This document shows, one piece after another, positions 44,686-55,185 of a stretch of DNA of 64,000 nt. Made by a program: the position numbers and the translations under genes. The notes beneath the pieces were generated by a model, which saw only the letters and a program-made list of their open reading frames with translations, searched no databases and was not told where the DNA came from. The stretch is from Craterostigma plantagineum (taxonomy: Eukaryota; Streptophyta; Magnoliopsida; Lamiales; Linderniaceae): the NCBI GenBank assembly GCA_027422505.1, contig JAPQWV010000017.1, positions 17,361,501 to 17,425,500 on the forward strand, read 5' to 3'. Positions within the stretch are counted from its first letter, which is position 1, and every line of letters begins with the position of its first letter.

Positions 44686-47600
44686 ATCTCCCTCTTTGTG
44701 CTTGATTGCGTCTCCGCACCGTCTCGTCGGGCGTTATACGATCTGCGCAAGCCCAGCGCATGCTCGTAGTTCCTCAACCTGATCCTCAGCTCCAGTCGCT
44801 CCTTGATATCTACAAGCAATTCCATTAGGAGCGGCTGTTCTCTCACGAACCTGTGGATCCTCAGCATAGTGTCTCTATTTATTTCTTCCAACCTCTGCTC
44901 GATATTTTTCCTGACGACCTTGAGCGTCCCATCGCAAAACTTATGGATCTCAGTCTTCAGCATCAACCTATTCTTCTTTGCTATTGGATTGTGGTAGGTG
45001 ATGCCTAGGACTGAGCTGATGTGCACGTGATTGTTGGGAAGCCCTTCGATCTCAGGTCCTTTGTTGAGCGGAGCGGTCATGTTGACCTTCTTCATACTGC
45101 TCTCAAGCGCCATTTGAAGGTCGTGAGCAGCGAAGTACTTGACTTGTCGCATCATGAACCGGTAGAGCCCTTCGAGGCCTTCTTTCTTGATGAAGTCCTG
45201 AGGACCTTTGTACTTCTCCACGTATAGCTGATAAAGACGGTACACTTCATCGGCGGGGAGGTACGGCAGGTCGCTCTCGCTCAGTTCCTCTCGGGTCCTG
45301 TCCACTCGATCGATGATGTAGTGAGGTGTTGGAAGTCCTCCTTTGTCACAGTATACGCTGAGTAGTTGGCTTATTGGAGAGAGACTCTTATAATGGCTCT
45401 TGGCTTGTGTCTTAGTCATCCCCAGCCTATCATCAGGTCCTAGTTTGGTCAGCATCCAGAGGTAGGTCATCCTCTTCTGCTGATCCCAATGAGAGATCCC
45501 TCTAAGCTCGAACATCGTTCGGCTTCTTCACTCTGTCCGGAGACCTCCAAATATTCTCACGAACTTCTTCTAGGAAGGGAATTTCTATTTGGATGTTTTC
45601 CCATTGCGTGTCGATCCGAACGGTCCCTGGCGTTAGCCTTCGAGAGGGGACCTCCTGTTGAGCGATTAACTATGGTAGTGAGATATCTCGCTCGTAGTCT
45701 TCACCTTCCTGAAGCTCGTCGTCTTCTATGATTACGAGGTCTATAGACGCTTGTTGTAGAAAACGCCGAACATCGTGAAGCCGTCGTCTTTGATGCTCCT
45801 CGGGCATGGAATGGGTCATCCACTGTCCTTCGAAGATGTACTTGTCTAGGGCCTCGTGTGGATTGACGCCATGTCCAGAGGGTCCCTGTTGGTCTTGAGC
45901 GACTGAGGGAGTGGCTTGGGTAGCTTCTAGAGCTACAAGCATCGCAGCACTTGCTTCTTCTTCCGGAAGCAAGGGGCTTGAGTAGATCGGTGGTGTGGAC
46001 GGAGGCGTCCTGAGGTGAAAGGTTGGTGGGTCGATGTGGGCGGTGCGGTGCGTGGTGTAGGTAGTTGGGTGGTTTGTGTTTGGTGGGTTTGTGTTTGGGT
46101 TTCACCAGCTCCTGCGCTTGTCTGCATGGCGCCCGAGCCTTGTCCTTGGCCACTTGTTGATGTCCTTGGCCTCTTCTCCCCCTCATGAGGGTCCTGATCG
46201 TCAGGATCGTCATGTCTACGCCGTGAGTGGGAGCTTTGGCCTCGGCAGGTGTCAGTCGGTGGCTCAGGATGGTCCACCAATCGCCTATAGAGGGATTCTT
46301 CTTGCGGCGATCGGATGGAAAGGCCTATCAGACGGGCGAGGAGAATGTCGTGGAGCTCGGTGATGGGGATTGTGTATGGATTGATGAGGATGGAGGAAGT
46401 GGCTAGAGGGTCGGTGGGTGTGGGTTGTGGAGGTGTGGGGTTGATTTGTGACGAAGGGCCTTCAGAGGCAGGTGTTTTACCGGTATCTCTTCGGGATGCC
46501 TCGAGTGCTTGGAGTACTCTCTCCGTGATTTTGTCTTCCATAGACTGTACAGCGGCAGAGAGAGCGGCCTGGAACTGCTCGTTCGTCACGAAGGGTGCGG
46601 ACGCCTCCTGAGATGGATCAGGACGACTGATGTCGCCTGCTATCAACCCTTGAGTAGACACTGACTCTGTGGGTTGGCTCACAGTCACTTGAGGTTGTGA
46701 CTGTATGAGACTTCCACCCAATCCTCGAGTCGAATCTGGATGATTCGTCTCTATGGGTGTTAAGGCAGGCTCAGGTTGCGCCTGCGAACCAGACACCACG
46801 TTGGTTGGTTGCGGCTCAAGATTGAGCGAAGAAGTACCGGCAACACTTGTCGTTGTGGTCAGCGTAGTATCTGGTGCGTTGGTGACGGCTGGGAAGAGGG
46901 ACTCCAGTTGAATGCTAAGTCTCCTGGGAGTCCTCCTTATCAGACTTATTTCCTCGTCACACTCCGTGTCAGACGAGGTGGCCGTGTGAGGAGTGAGGTC
47001 TCGATGGACGTCCTCCAGTGCCTGACCCGTCACCGGTGGAAGGTGAAGTGTGCCCCATTTCCGTTTCGGGCTGTGCTTCTTGTTGAAGAACTTCCTCAAA
47101 CATATCTTCGATCACGCCAACATGTACAGGCTCTTCCACTTGTAATTCGAGTGCAGGAGCCTCGAGCTCCATCTCTGTAGCCACGACGTCTATCAGGATA
47201 TCACCTACGTCGGGCATTGGTTCTTCGACCAATATTGGCTCCTGAGCTAGCTCCTGAGCGACATCATCAATTATCGCGTCCTCAGGGCTTAGCTGTTGTT
47301 GTTGTTGAGGGCTAGCTCCAAGCACTGTCGGGGGCCCTCGAATCATTTCCTCGGTGAGATTCCTGTCCCGACAGTATAGCTTGTAGACGTCTCCGTTGGG
47401 GTGTGCGAGACGAAGGAGCTCGAACGAGATTGGCATCGACGGTTGGTCCAGGTCCGTGAGCCGTGGGTTGTGGAAGAACTTAAGCCTTGGTGGTTGGTAA
47501 TTTTCGCCAGGAGGCAGAGTAGGGATTGTCTGGTGCAGCGCCATGATCTCCCTGATGATGTGCTGAACCACCGAGCATAAGGCATGTTCTTTGATCGCCG

Positions 47601-48206
47601 ATTCTCCTTCTGCCGAATCTGGTCCGCGAGGTCGTTCCAGATCAGCTGAGCGTAGTCATAATTTCTTGAGAAGGCGATGCCGTGGAAGATCCTCAAAATA
47701 TTGCTGTTGTCATTATCGAATCCTGCGTGCTTGGACGACAGACACTTATTCACTATTCCGAATAGTGTCTTCCACAGGTGTGGAATTCCGCTGCTCTGGA
47801 CCTGAGCTAATCTCGTGAGCGGTGGTTGGTATCCCATGTGCAAGAAGTCCTGAATCATCTCGGCATCCGATGGGAGCGGGTCGTAATTATCACTGTGGGG
47901 CAAGTCCAGTACCATGCCGAACTGGTTCTTGTCCATGCTGATATGTCGCGTCCCTATCCTTGTTACAAATCTGAAGGCTCCATTGTCCACTTCTCCTTGT
48001 ATGCAGCCCCAGAACTGCTGGAGATAGACCATCGGCACTGATGCAGTGGCCGTTAAGGCATGCCAGAGGGGGTGGCCTTGTAGGATCGATACGATGATCT
48101 CGCCTGGACACCTAAACGTGCTCAGATCGAGCTGGAAGTTCGTATAGTGAACCTTTAGATAAAGGTTGTGATAGTAGATGTGGTTGTATTTCGGGTAGCG
48201 ATCCAT
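44667..48206 (-). pseudogene. large unrecognised reading frame of element D
   Basis: Five overlapping minus-strand segments (48206-47343, 47571-46969, 47099-45933, 45972-45670, 45515-44667) alternate between two frames. They look like one ancestral frame of about 1,150-1,200 codons with four indels. N-terminal part: mixed globular sequence with the motif HPLWHALTATASVPMVYLQQ followed by FW, then LWKTLFGIVNKCLS. I recall a very similar HPL..ALTATA.VP..YLQQFW motif from many repeat-derived predicted proteins of asterids, function unknown. Middle: acidic, then Thr/Pro/Gln-rich low-complexity. C-terminus: helical, charged (about 280 residues). The last codons cross the polypurine tract and end inside the LTR. 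I assign no function; a capsid-like or accessory role is only a guess. Confidence 0.6.
44686..44700 (-). other. polypurine tract of element D
   Basis: The reverse complement GCACAAAGAGGGAGAT abuts the LTR. The reading frame of element D runs through it. Confidence 0.75.
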
Positions 48207-49883
48207 CTGAAAAATAAGATATATAAAAGTTTATTAGTTCAATTTTATTTTCACTCGAAATATGAATAAATTTCATCAAACTATAGTAATATCGCAAGTA
48301 ATAGCATGTTCGATGAATTGTGAATCAAAATCATATCAAATGCATAGTGTAAGTTCAATTTCAAAAATCGTGATGGCATGAATGTAATTTCGAATGAAAT
48401 ATATGTCGCGTGAAAAATAGTTCGAAATTTCGCTAAGTATTAAATCAGTAAGTCACTGTTCATGCCGAGAAAATTTTCGGTCGAGAAAATTGAATTGCAA
48501 TTTGATTTCCTATATATTGATTTCAATTGAAAGAATTCTGTCTAAATTTTGCGATCGAAGAATTTTATCCGCTATTGTTAGCTACAGTGTAAAAGACTTA
48601 GAAAAATTTCCTAAGTGCTGAAGTTGAAAGCGTGACTGTAGTCGATCAATTTTACGATCGAGAAAAATTCCGTGTAAATTTACGATCGAGAAATTACGTC
48701 TCAGGTAAATTTACTATCGAAAAATTTTATTCGATTGAATAAAATTTTCGATTCGAAATTTGTCGAGCGGAATGTGATTTTCGATTGAAAGTAGAAGTTT
48801 TTCGCTGCGATATATATCTATCGAGAAATTAGTCAACGAAAGACTAAGTCAAACGTCGAGAAATTTTCCGATCAATTAAGTCCTAAGCGTGGAATTTTTA
48901 CGATCGAAAAATTAAGCGTTGAAAAATTAATTTTTCGCTGCTAACTTTTTGCGACCAATATTGAAATTAAATCGAAAATTCTATTTTGCGATAGTAAGTT
49001 TTACGCTCGATAAAATTTGCATCTAAATTGTCTAGCCAGTGCATAAGTTTTTCGCTTGCAGAAAATTATAATTGGATTTTTCGATGGTAAGTGTAACGGT
49101 TAAAATCTTTTATCGTGACGACTAAATCAAAATTTTGCGATCGAAAACTAAATCGACACAAATAGTATCTCAATTGAATTGGAATTCAATTAGGATTATT
49201 TGCGATCGACAAAGTTCTTCGACAGCTTCAAAACTTCAACACCCAGTTTCATCTAAACTCATTTTAACGTCACAGATGCAGATTTTTTCGAAGATTTAAA
49301 CTATCTGTTTCTTCAAGAACATCAAATCTATCCAAAAAACGGGCATTTAACTCAGAAAATCCAAGAAGCATGCCACAATTTTAGTGAAACAGTATACGTT
49401 TAACTAGTTTTTGAAGAACAGTCGAAAACTTTTAACTAATCATGCGAAAAACTACAGAATGTAAATGCAAATCAAGTTATATCATTCGCAATCGTTAACC
49501 GAATCGAATTTCTACCTTAATCAGACGATTTGGAGTGAAAAATTGAAAGTTTTTGAAGGATTTTGTATCGTCTGAGAAAGTTTTGCGAGAGAGTGTTGTT
49601 TTTTTTCGATTAGGTTTTGCGTGAGAAAAAGTTTTTCGACTGACAAAAGTTAAACTTTTATTAACTAGCATTGATTTGTTTTCGGGCTTGTGATTTGACA
49701 TTTGCGATTTAATGGATCATGCCCATTACTATTTGCACACGAAAAATTCAAAATTTTCGATCGCAAATTATCGCGGTTAATCAAAATCGATCCCGACACT
49801 GTTTACGATCGAGAAACTTTAGATTGCGAATTAATTCTAGTATCCAGTTTCTCGATAGTAAGTTCTTCTAAAGAATTTCAGAA
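48207..49883 (-). other. leader of element D with reiterated TCGATCGAGAAA motif
   Basis: Non-coding. Short words such as ttttcgatcgagaaaa, acgatcgagaaatt and tcgaaaaatt recur irregularly through about 1.6 kb. Many contain the palindrome CGATCG or TCGA. Open frames here are short and unrecognised. Confidence 0.55.
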
Positions 49884-50716
49884 GGATGCAGTATTGATGG
49901 CTTCTGCCCAGAATTATGAGAAATGTCTGCATCTGCCAACATTGTTTTGGCTGCTTACTTGAGAGTTCTGTTTCTCCTTTCAGCAACTCCATTCTGCTGT
50001 GGTGTCCTAGCAGCAGATAACTCATGGCGTATACCATGGTTCTCAAGAAATTCGGTTATCGTTATATTCACAAATTCAGTACCCCGGTCACTACGGATCC
50101 GGTTTATGTTACCATTTTGTTCATTTTCTATTCTTCTGAAGAGTTTTATTAAATTGACTGGTGTTTGATCCTTGGATTTCAAAAATACTACCCAGGTGTA
50201 CCTAGAGAAGTCATCTACAACTACGAGTGTGTATTTAGCGCCACCAAGACTGACTACCGGTATAGGTCCAAATAAATCCATGTGAAGTAAGTCTAAACAC
50301 CGGTTTGACTCTATATTCCCTTTATTCTTAAAAGTTGACCTGATTTGTTTACCTAACTGGCACGCTGTGCAGTGTTTATCTTTTGAAAACCTTAGATTAG
50401 GTAGACCTCTAACCAGATTGTTTTCCCTAAGGGCTATTGTAGTCTTAAAGTTTAGGTGACTGAGACGTTTGTGCCACAGCCAACTTTTGGAGTTATGAGC
50501 TATTAGACAAGTTTGGGTGGATGCCGATTGATCTCCCCAGTGGACTCTATACGTACCCCCGACCCTATGACCGGTTATCAGTATGCGTTTCTCTTTATCC
50601 TTTTCAAAAGATATTAGGTAGTTGTTTCTACATAGCTGACTTACACTTATTAGGTTATAATGAAGGTTTTGTACTAGGTGTACATCTTTTAGGGTAAGAT
50701 TCTTGTGAGTAATCAC
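49884..50716 (-). pseudogene. integrase of element E, truncated
   Basis: GAG-pre-integrase zinc region WLWHKRLSHLNFKT...CTACQLGKQ, then core HMDLFGPI, RSDRGTEF and NGVAERRNRT, keeping D, D and E. A stop codon follows RTLK at 49955. The homology continues only as far as WAEAINTA before the junction with element D. The upstream start (VHLVQNLHYNLISVSQLC) lies in a different frame from the protease. Confidence 0.83.
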
Positions 50717-51128
50717 TCATCCCTATTGTTTTACCTTTACCGTTATCTCCGAAGGTGATTGTCGGTCCGGTGTGTGCCCTAAGCTCCTTTAGTAGTCTTC
50801 CGTTTCCAGTCATGTGCTGACAGCATCCACTGTCCAGATACCATACTGATCGGTTCAGTTCCTCAATGTATTCCTGAAAAACATAATATATATATATATA
50901 TATATATATATACATTGGTACCCAGTCTTACTTGGGTCCAGTATAGATTAGATTCTTAGGAACCCAAATCTGAAAGACTTTAACAGTCCGACCAGTTTGA
51001 GGGTCTATGAGATATTTAACGTTTCCAGTCCTAGTCATTCCAAATCTAGATCTTTGGTGTTGTCTATCCCGGTTTCTATACCCATAGTCATACCTCTGAT
51101 TCCCCCTATGTTCATGCCCGCTTGACAT
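50717..51128 (-). pseudogene. protease region of element E
   Basis: IWVPKNLIYTGPK is the usual segment before the protease; it ends in a stop. Next come a (TA)n run (50886-50911) and then VWYLDSGCCQHMTG, the aspartic protease site (normally DSGCSxHMTG), in another frame. A further frameshift separates it from integrase near 50720. Confidence 0.75.
50886..50911. repeat. (TA)n microsatellite
   Basis: An uninterrupted AT dinucleotide run just upstream of the protease segment, probably an expansion inside old coding sequence. Confidence 0.9.
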
Positions 51129-51187
51129 TGATGTGTTTCGAAAGGGCGCTGTCTTCGGTAATCTCCTATTATGTTGAAATCCTTCCT

Positions 51188-51628
51188 CTATCCTAACTGG
51201 GAATTAGGTATGTTGCCGGTATTATTAGCTTGCGAAGAGCTAGCTGAGATAAACTTAATCCAGCCGGTATTATTTTCTCTTGCTGGCGGTTCGCTTGATT
51301 CGGTTTCCCTAAACCCTAGTCCAGTTTTATCATTGCTAACATTCAGATTACTCTGGATATTTTCTACTGTCTTCTTGGACTGGCTCCAAGTCTTCAAGAT
51401 CGAATTTAGCTTATCATTTTCAGTCATTAACTGTACTATCTCGTTTCTAAGTTCTCTAACTTCCTCATTCAAAACTCTTGTTATCACTAACAGTTTGTTC
51501 AACTGATGTGATTTTCCCTCTTTGTTTAATTCTAGTAGAAAGTTTCTGATATTCATCAGCCATTTCTTGAAGAGCTTGAAGAAGTTCTTCCTTAGTAAAA
51601 TCATCTGGTACAGAATCACATACCTCAT
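51188..51628 (-). pseudogene. coiled-coil tail of element E gag, frameshifted
   Basis: Helical sequence (VLNEEVRELRNEIVQLMTEN) in a frame different from the main gag frame, which ends at 51465. It corresponds to the coiled-coil segment between zinc knuckle and protease in this lineage. Confidence 0.65.
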
Positions 51629-52703
51629 TGTCGGTCATATTGGCCATAAGACATTCATGAGATTCCTGATCACTACCGGTATCTGACTCATCGCTGTCTG
51701 ATTCTTCGGAGTCAGAATCATCCCAGGTTTTTCCACTTTTGGCTACCAATGCCTTTTGATACTTCTTTGACTTGGCACCGGTTTTCTCCTTCTCTTTCTT
51801 TGAGACGCGACAGTCGATCGCATAGTGTCCTTTCCTGCCACATTTAAAACACGAGACATCAGTTCTTTTTGTTTTATTCTTTGAAAAGTTCTTACCTTCC
51901 GAACTGTTGTTTCGGTTTTTCTTCATGAACTTCCCGAATCTCTTTACGAAGAGCGCCATGACTTCATCAGTCAGTTCCTCTGATGTTTTTGAAGTTGAAG
52001 TTTCTGGTGCTACGGGTGCCTTGACAGGTTGTTCTGTAACTGATTCTTCCATCCTCGTTTGTAGTTCGAACTCATAGGCTTTGAGATCAGCAAATAGGTC
52101 ATGAACTTGTATCTTGCTCAGATCCTTTGATTCTCTCATAGCCATGGTCTTAACATCCCATTCACGAGGAAGGGCCTTCATGATTTTGATGGCAACATCT
52201 CGGTTTTCTAACGTTCTTCCAAGAGCTGTGAGGTCGTTGATGAAATTCATGAATCGGCTCTCGAAATCATCCATTGATTCTCTCGGCTTCATTTTTGCGC
52301 TGTCGTACTTTTGTATGGCAACAATGAGTTTGTTTTCCCTTGTAGACTCGTTTCCTTCACAGATTTGACAAAGTTTTGTCCAGACCTCCTTTGCTGTTTT
52401 GCATAGCATTACTTGTCTGAATGTTCCGCTATCCAGTGTTTTGAACAAAATGTCCTTGGCGACGTTATCTAGATTCATCAGTTTCTTCTCAGTCTCTGTC
52501 CAATCACTTTTTACTTTTGCAATCATTTGCGGCTGTGTGTTATCTTGTGCATGTAGTGTATTGATCTTTTCTAGCTTTGGAGGTCCATCTGTGATGACAT
52601 CCCACATATCTTCGTTCTGGGCAGCTAGATGGGTAATCATGCGAACTTTCCATTCCATGAAGTTTTCACGGGAGAACATCGGCAGCTTGCTTGATGTATT
52701 CAT
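51465..52703 (-). CDS. Gag of element E
   Basis: An open frame from the likely start MNTSSKLPMFSRENFMEWK (ATG at 52703; an upstream in-frame ATG at 52745 overlaps the primer site and is less likely). Capsid motifs: MWDVITDGPP, AKEVWTKLCQICEGNESTR and IMKALPREWDVKTMAM. The zinc knuckle CFKCGRKGHYAIDC is intact at about residue 300. It is followed by a very acidic Asp/Ser stretch (DDSDSEESDSDESDTGSDQE) and a helical end. About 413 codons, longer than simple Copia gags, as usual where a coiled-coil tail is attached. It coats element RNA in cytoplasmic particles. The frame ends by a stop after NKSFE where homologous sequence continues in another frame. Confidence 0.85.
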   Translation of the reverse strand: MNTSSKLPMFSRENFMEWKVRMITHLAAQNEDMWDVITDGPPKLEKINTLHAQDNTQPQMIAKVKSDWTETEKKLMNLDNVAKDILFKTLDSGTFRQVMLCKTAKEVWTKLCQICEGNESTRENKLIVAIQKYDSAKMKPRESMDDFESRFMNFINDLTALGRTLENRDVAIKIMKALPREWDVKTMAMRESKDLSKIQVHDLFADLKAYEFELQTRMEESVTEQPVKAPVAPETSTSKTSEELTDEVMALFVKRFGKFMKKNRNNSSEGKNFSKNKTKRTDVSCFKCGRKGHYAIDCRVSKKEKEKTGAKSKKYQKALVAKSGKTWDDSDSEESDSDESDTGSDQESHECLMANMTDNEVCDSVPDDFTKEELLQALQEMADEYQKLSTRIKQRGKITSVEQTVSDNKSFE

Positions 52704-52732
52704 CTTTATCGGTTTGATGATTGAGTAAACCC

Positions 52733-52745
52733 TCTCTGATACCAC
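52733..52745 (-). other. primer-binding site of element E
   Basis: The reverse complement gives GTGGTATCAGAG, a tRNA-Met-type primer site, immediately internal to the LTR. Confidence 0.82.
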
Positions 52746-52746
52746 T

Positions 52747-53720
52747 TGTTAGGATCCGTTTATGCGTTTAGAGGGGGGTGAATAAATGATTATCTCTTTT
52801 TCGGTTTGTCTATTCGAGGACAAGTACTCAATCAGTAACCAGTAAGTATAAGTGCGGAAAATGATACTGAGCGGTTGAAAACGATATGTGAATGAGTAAG
52901 TGTGTGTATATGTATGTGTGAGACCGGTTTGTTTCTGGAAGTTCGGAGTTAAAATCTCCTACGTCTCCCCTTCTTCCTCGCAAGGAAGGTTCACTAGATC
53001 TTCAGTTATACAACCTTGTACAACCTACCCAGCTGAATCTCAGCTCAAATCTAGTGAGTTCCCTAGGCAGTTGTTTACAACAATCCACCTACTTCAACAG
53101 CTTTTTACAGTCCGTTGGAAATGAAAACATAAACTAAGATCAGAAAAGTGTCTTTGGACTTCACTCTTGCTTTTATGCTCTCCTCACAGTACTTGAGATT
53201 AGATCGATTGTTGTCTTTTTGAGGATGAGATTTCAAAGTCGTAAAATCGTGAGAGTTCAGTGAAGTGTGTGTCTTCTTCTTGCATCTCTCCTTTTATGCT
53301 TGAGGTTTGAAATTCAAACCGTTGTGAGATAGACTCTCCACTCTAATCAGTGCATTAATTGACTTTCCCAAAATGGGTCTGCCCAGTTTGTGCCGCAGTC
53401 TATCCTGTCACTTTGCTTTATTCCTTATTTGCGTTAGTTGACCTTGTCTATACTCTGGATCCGCAGCATTGCATTGATTGTCTGAAATTTCCTTTTTGTT
53501 TTAGCATGCTTTTATCTTGATTGTCCAATCTGTCATATGTTCGGTATAGCGTACTGTCATGCTTCCTGAATTCTTATTCAAGATCGGTATCTTCAATCGG
53601 TATTCTTCATAGTCTTTCGTGCTTGCGTCAGTCCGGTCACATATATACCGCTTTTAATCCTTAGTATAAACGATGCTATAGGTCTCCGGTTTTCACATGA
53701 TTAGTCAGTTGCGTCAACAC
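52747..53720 (-). repeat. 5' LTR of element E
   Basis: Plus-strand edges TGTTAGGATCC and GTCAACA, about 974 bp. The outer border at 53720 is inferred from the TG...CA rule and the start of different-looking sequence; no second LTR is present to confirm it. Confidence 0.65.
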
Positions 53721-54034
53721 CAAAACTGTTAATCCGAATGTTTGAATTCGTATTACTAACACTTAAATATGTGTCTGCAAAATTGATGAGGTAATATTGC
53801 AACATTATTTTCAATCTCAATGTTGTACAACCGTGCCACCAATAGAAAAATATAAGGACACTACCAAGAGTCTTACTATATATTATGACATGAATTCAAT
53901 TAAGCAGTCTTACAAAGTTGATGGTAGTCATATAATAATCAATCACAAAAATCATTTACGAACAATCTTACAAATCTGATGGTCATAACATTCCGACAAT
54001 TATTAGTCGTATAATTACATATGGGTCGCCAATA
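53721..54034. other. non-coding, left part of the putative Helitron region
   Basis: AT-rich, with repeated 'tcttacaaa(g/t)(t/c)tgatggt' phrases at 53907 and 53967. No Helitron 5' TC terminus could be identified with confidence. Confidence 0.35.
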
Positions 54035-54600
54035 TGCACAGGGTATTGTGGAGTATTGACCATCTGTTCCATGTCAAGAATCGGATCTTATAGTTATTCC
54101 AACGAATATTAATGAACGTCGATCGATACTATGCATTGTTGATTATAGAAAACAATCAATAATAGTGCACCTCGGTAGTGTATTATGCGTAACAAGTTAC
54201 TTACACTACTATTATCAGTAGTGCAATTTAAGTAATTACTTGCACTACTGTTATCAGTAGTGCAATTTAAGTCATTACTTACACTACTGTTATCAGTAGA
54301 GCAAAAGTCGTTACTTACACTAATGTTATTAGTAGTACAAATTAAGTCTCATCGATTGATAATACTATTGTCTAGGTATCAGTCGCAACTGCGAGATATG
54401 ATATACTTATGCGATTTACCCCAGTCAAAATCATCAGAACAAATACCAAAACATAAATGGTAATAATAAATCGAAATGAAAAAATTCTATGTTCCTTGGG
54501 AGGAAACAGATCTTATAGTTATCCCAGTCAACATAAATCAATGTCACTGGATACTGTGCATTATTGACTATAAGAAACAGTCAATACTGAACCCTTGGTT
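54035..54600 (+). pseudogene. two Ulp1/C48-protease-like fragments
   Basis: The second copy (about 54490-54590) reads WEETDLIVIPVNINQCHWIL then CIIDYKKQSI, the conserved W...D.v.iPvn...HW.l..id block of Ulp1-type C48 cysteine proteases, which cleave SUMO-like modifiers; the active His is the H of HW. The first copy (about 54070-54150) reads ESDLIVIPTNINERRSILCI then VDYRKQSI, where the His-Trp pair is gone. A 39-bp repeat array separates them. No Asp, Gln or Cys parts of the active site could be seen. C48 domains are common in plant transposons, so this may be cargo rather than a host gene. Confidence 0.6.
54197..54348. repeat. 39-bp tandem repeat, four copies, hairpin-forming
   Basis: Units 54197-54235, 54236-54274, 54275-54310 and 54311-54348. 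The second has a perfect GCACTACTG/CAGTAGTGC inverted repeat with a TTAT loop, and each unit starts TTACTT(a/g)CACTA. The others keep most of the stem. Confidence 0.88.
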
Positions 54601-55140
54601 GATAGGTATATGAGATTCTTTGAAGATGTATTTCAAAAAACACGACTTATTATCCCATATATTCTTCTAGATTTGCGCATTACTGACTCAATCGTGGACT
54701 TCACTACTCAGAAATAGATTTGATGCCGATGAAGATGTTGCGATCCCAACATGTCACCTTAGATTTTGCAATGCCGGTGTTTGCACTACAGAGGTGAAAC
54801 TTTCAATGTATGACTGCTCACAGAAACGACTTAAGGGATTCTTCGATTTTAAATGGTTTAAATTGTCAGATTATGGTAAATAGTTTAAATTTTTTACGAA
54901 AAGTTGTACATGCATCGCAAGAGTTTTCTCCACCGCGACGTTTTTTGAAATCAAACAGTGTCCCTCCAACGTGTCTATTTTTCTAATGGAAATATTAGAG
55001 TTCTTTCTTTTTGCCAGCAATTTCGTCATCTTAGTTGATGGGATGTTAGTTGTGAATGTTATGTGAAAAAATATGTGATTAAAAAACAGAATTACTATTC
55101 AATGCAGCAGTAATAACTTATTTAACATCAAAGTAGCTAA
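54601..55140. other. non-coding or decayed coding sequence
   Basis: An open stretch around 54720-54885 (FDADEDVAIPTCHLRFCNAG) could be a decayed exon; I do not recognise it. The remainder is AT-rich. Confidence 0.3.
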
Positions 55141-55185
55141 GACCAAATATTGAAAAGAAATAGCTAAGACCAAATATTGAAAAAC

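Larger units (their letters stand above)
44347..49883 (-). mobile_element. element D: minus-strand retroelement with non-gag/pol reading frame
   Basis: A 339-bp LTR (44347-44685) with polypurine tract on its internal side shows a minus-strand LTR element with its 5' side to the right. The interior holds a long broken reading frame (44667-48206) without recognisable gag, protease, integrase, RT or RNase H, then a ~1.7-kb leader of reiterated motifs. The 5' LTR and primer site are missing: at about 49883 it joins the truncated integrase of element E. A retroelement that depends on another's enzymes is the simplest reading. Confidence 0.7.
49884..53720 (-). mobile_element. element E: 5' half of a Copia retrotransposon
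   Basis: Minus-strand order from 53720 downward: LTR, tRNA-Met primer site, gag, protease, integrase. Homology stops inside integrase at about 49884, so RT, RNase H and 3' LTR are absent. Gag and integrase wording resembles element B's lineage (SIRE/Maximus-like), but it is a different family with a 974-bp LTR. Confidence 0.85.

Noticed and set aside
45670..47180. Plus-strand frames opposite element D's frame
   Set aside because: Shadows; the minus-strand segments are longer, ordered and lie correctly between leader and polypurine tract.
54197..54348. CRISPR-like array of hairpin repeats
   Set aside because: The units are tandem without unique spacers and the DNA is plant nuclear.
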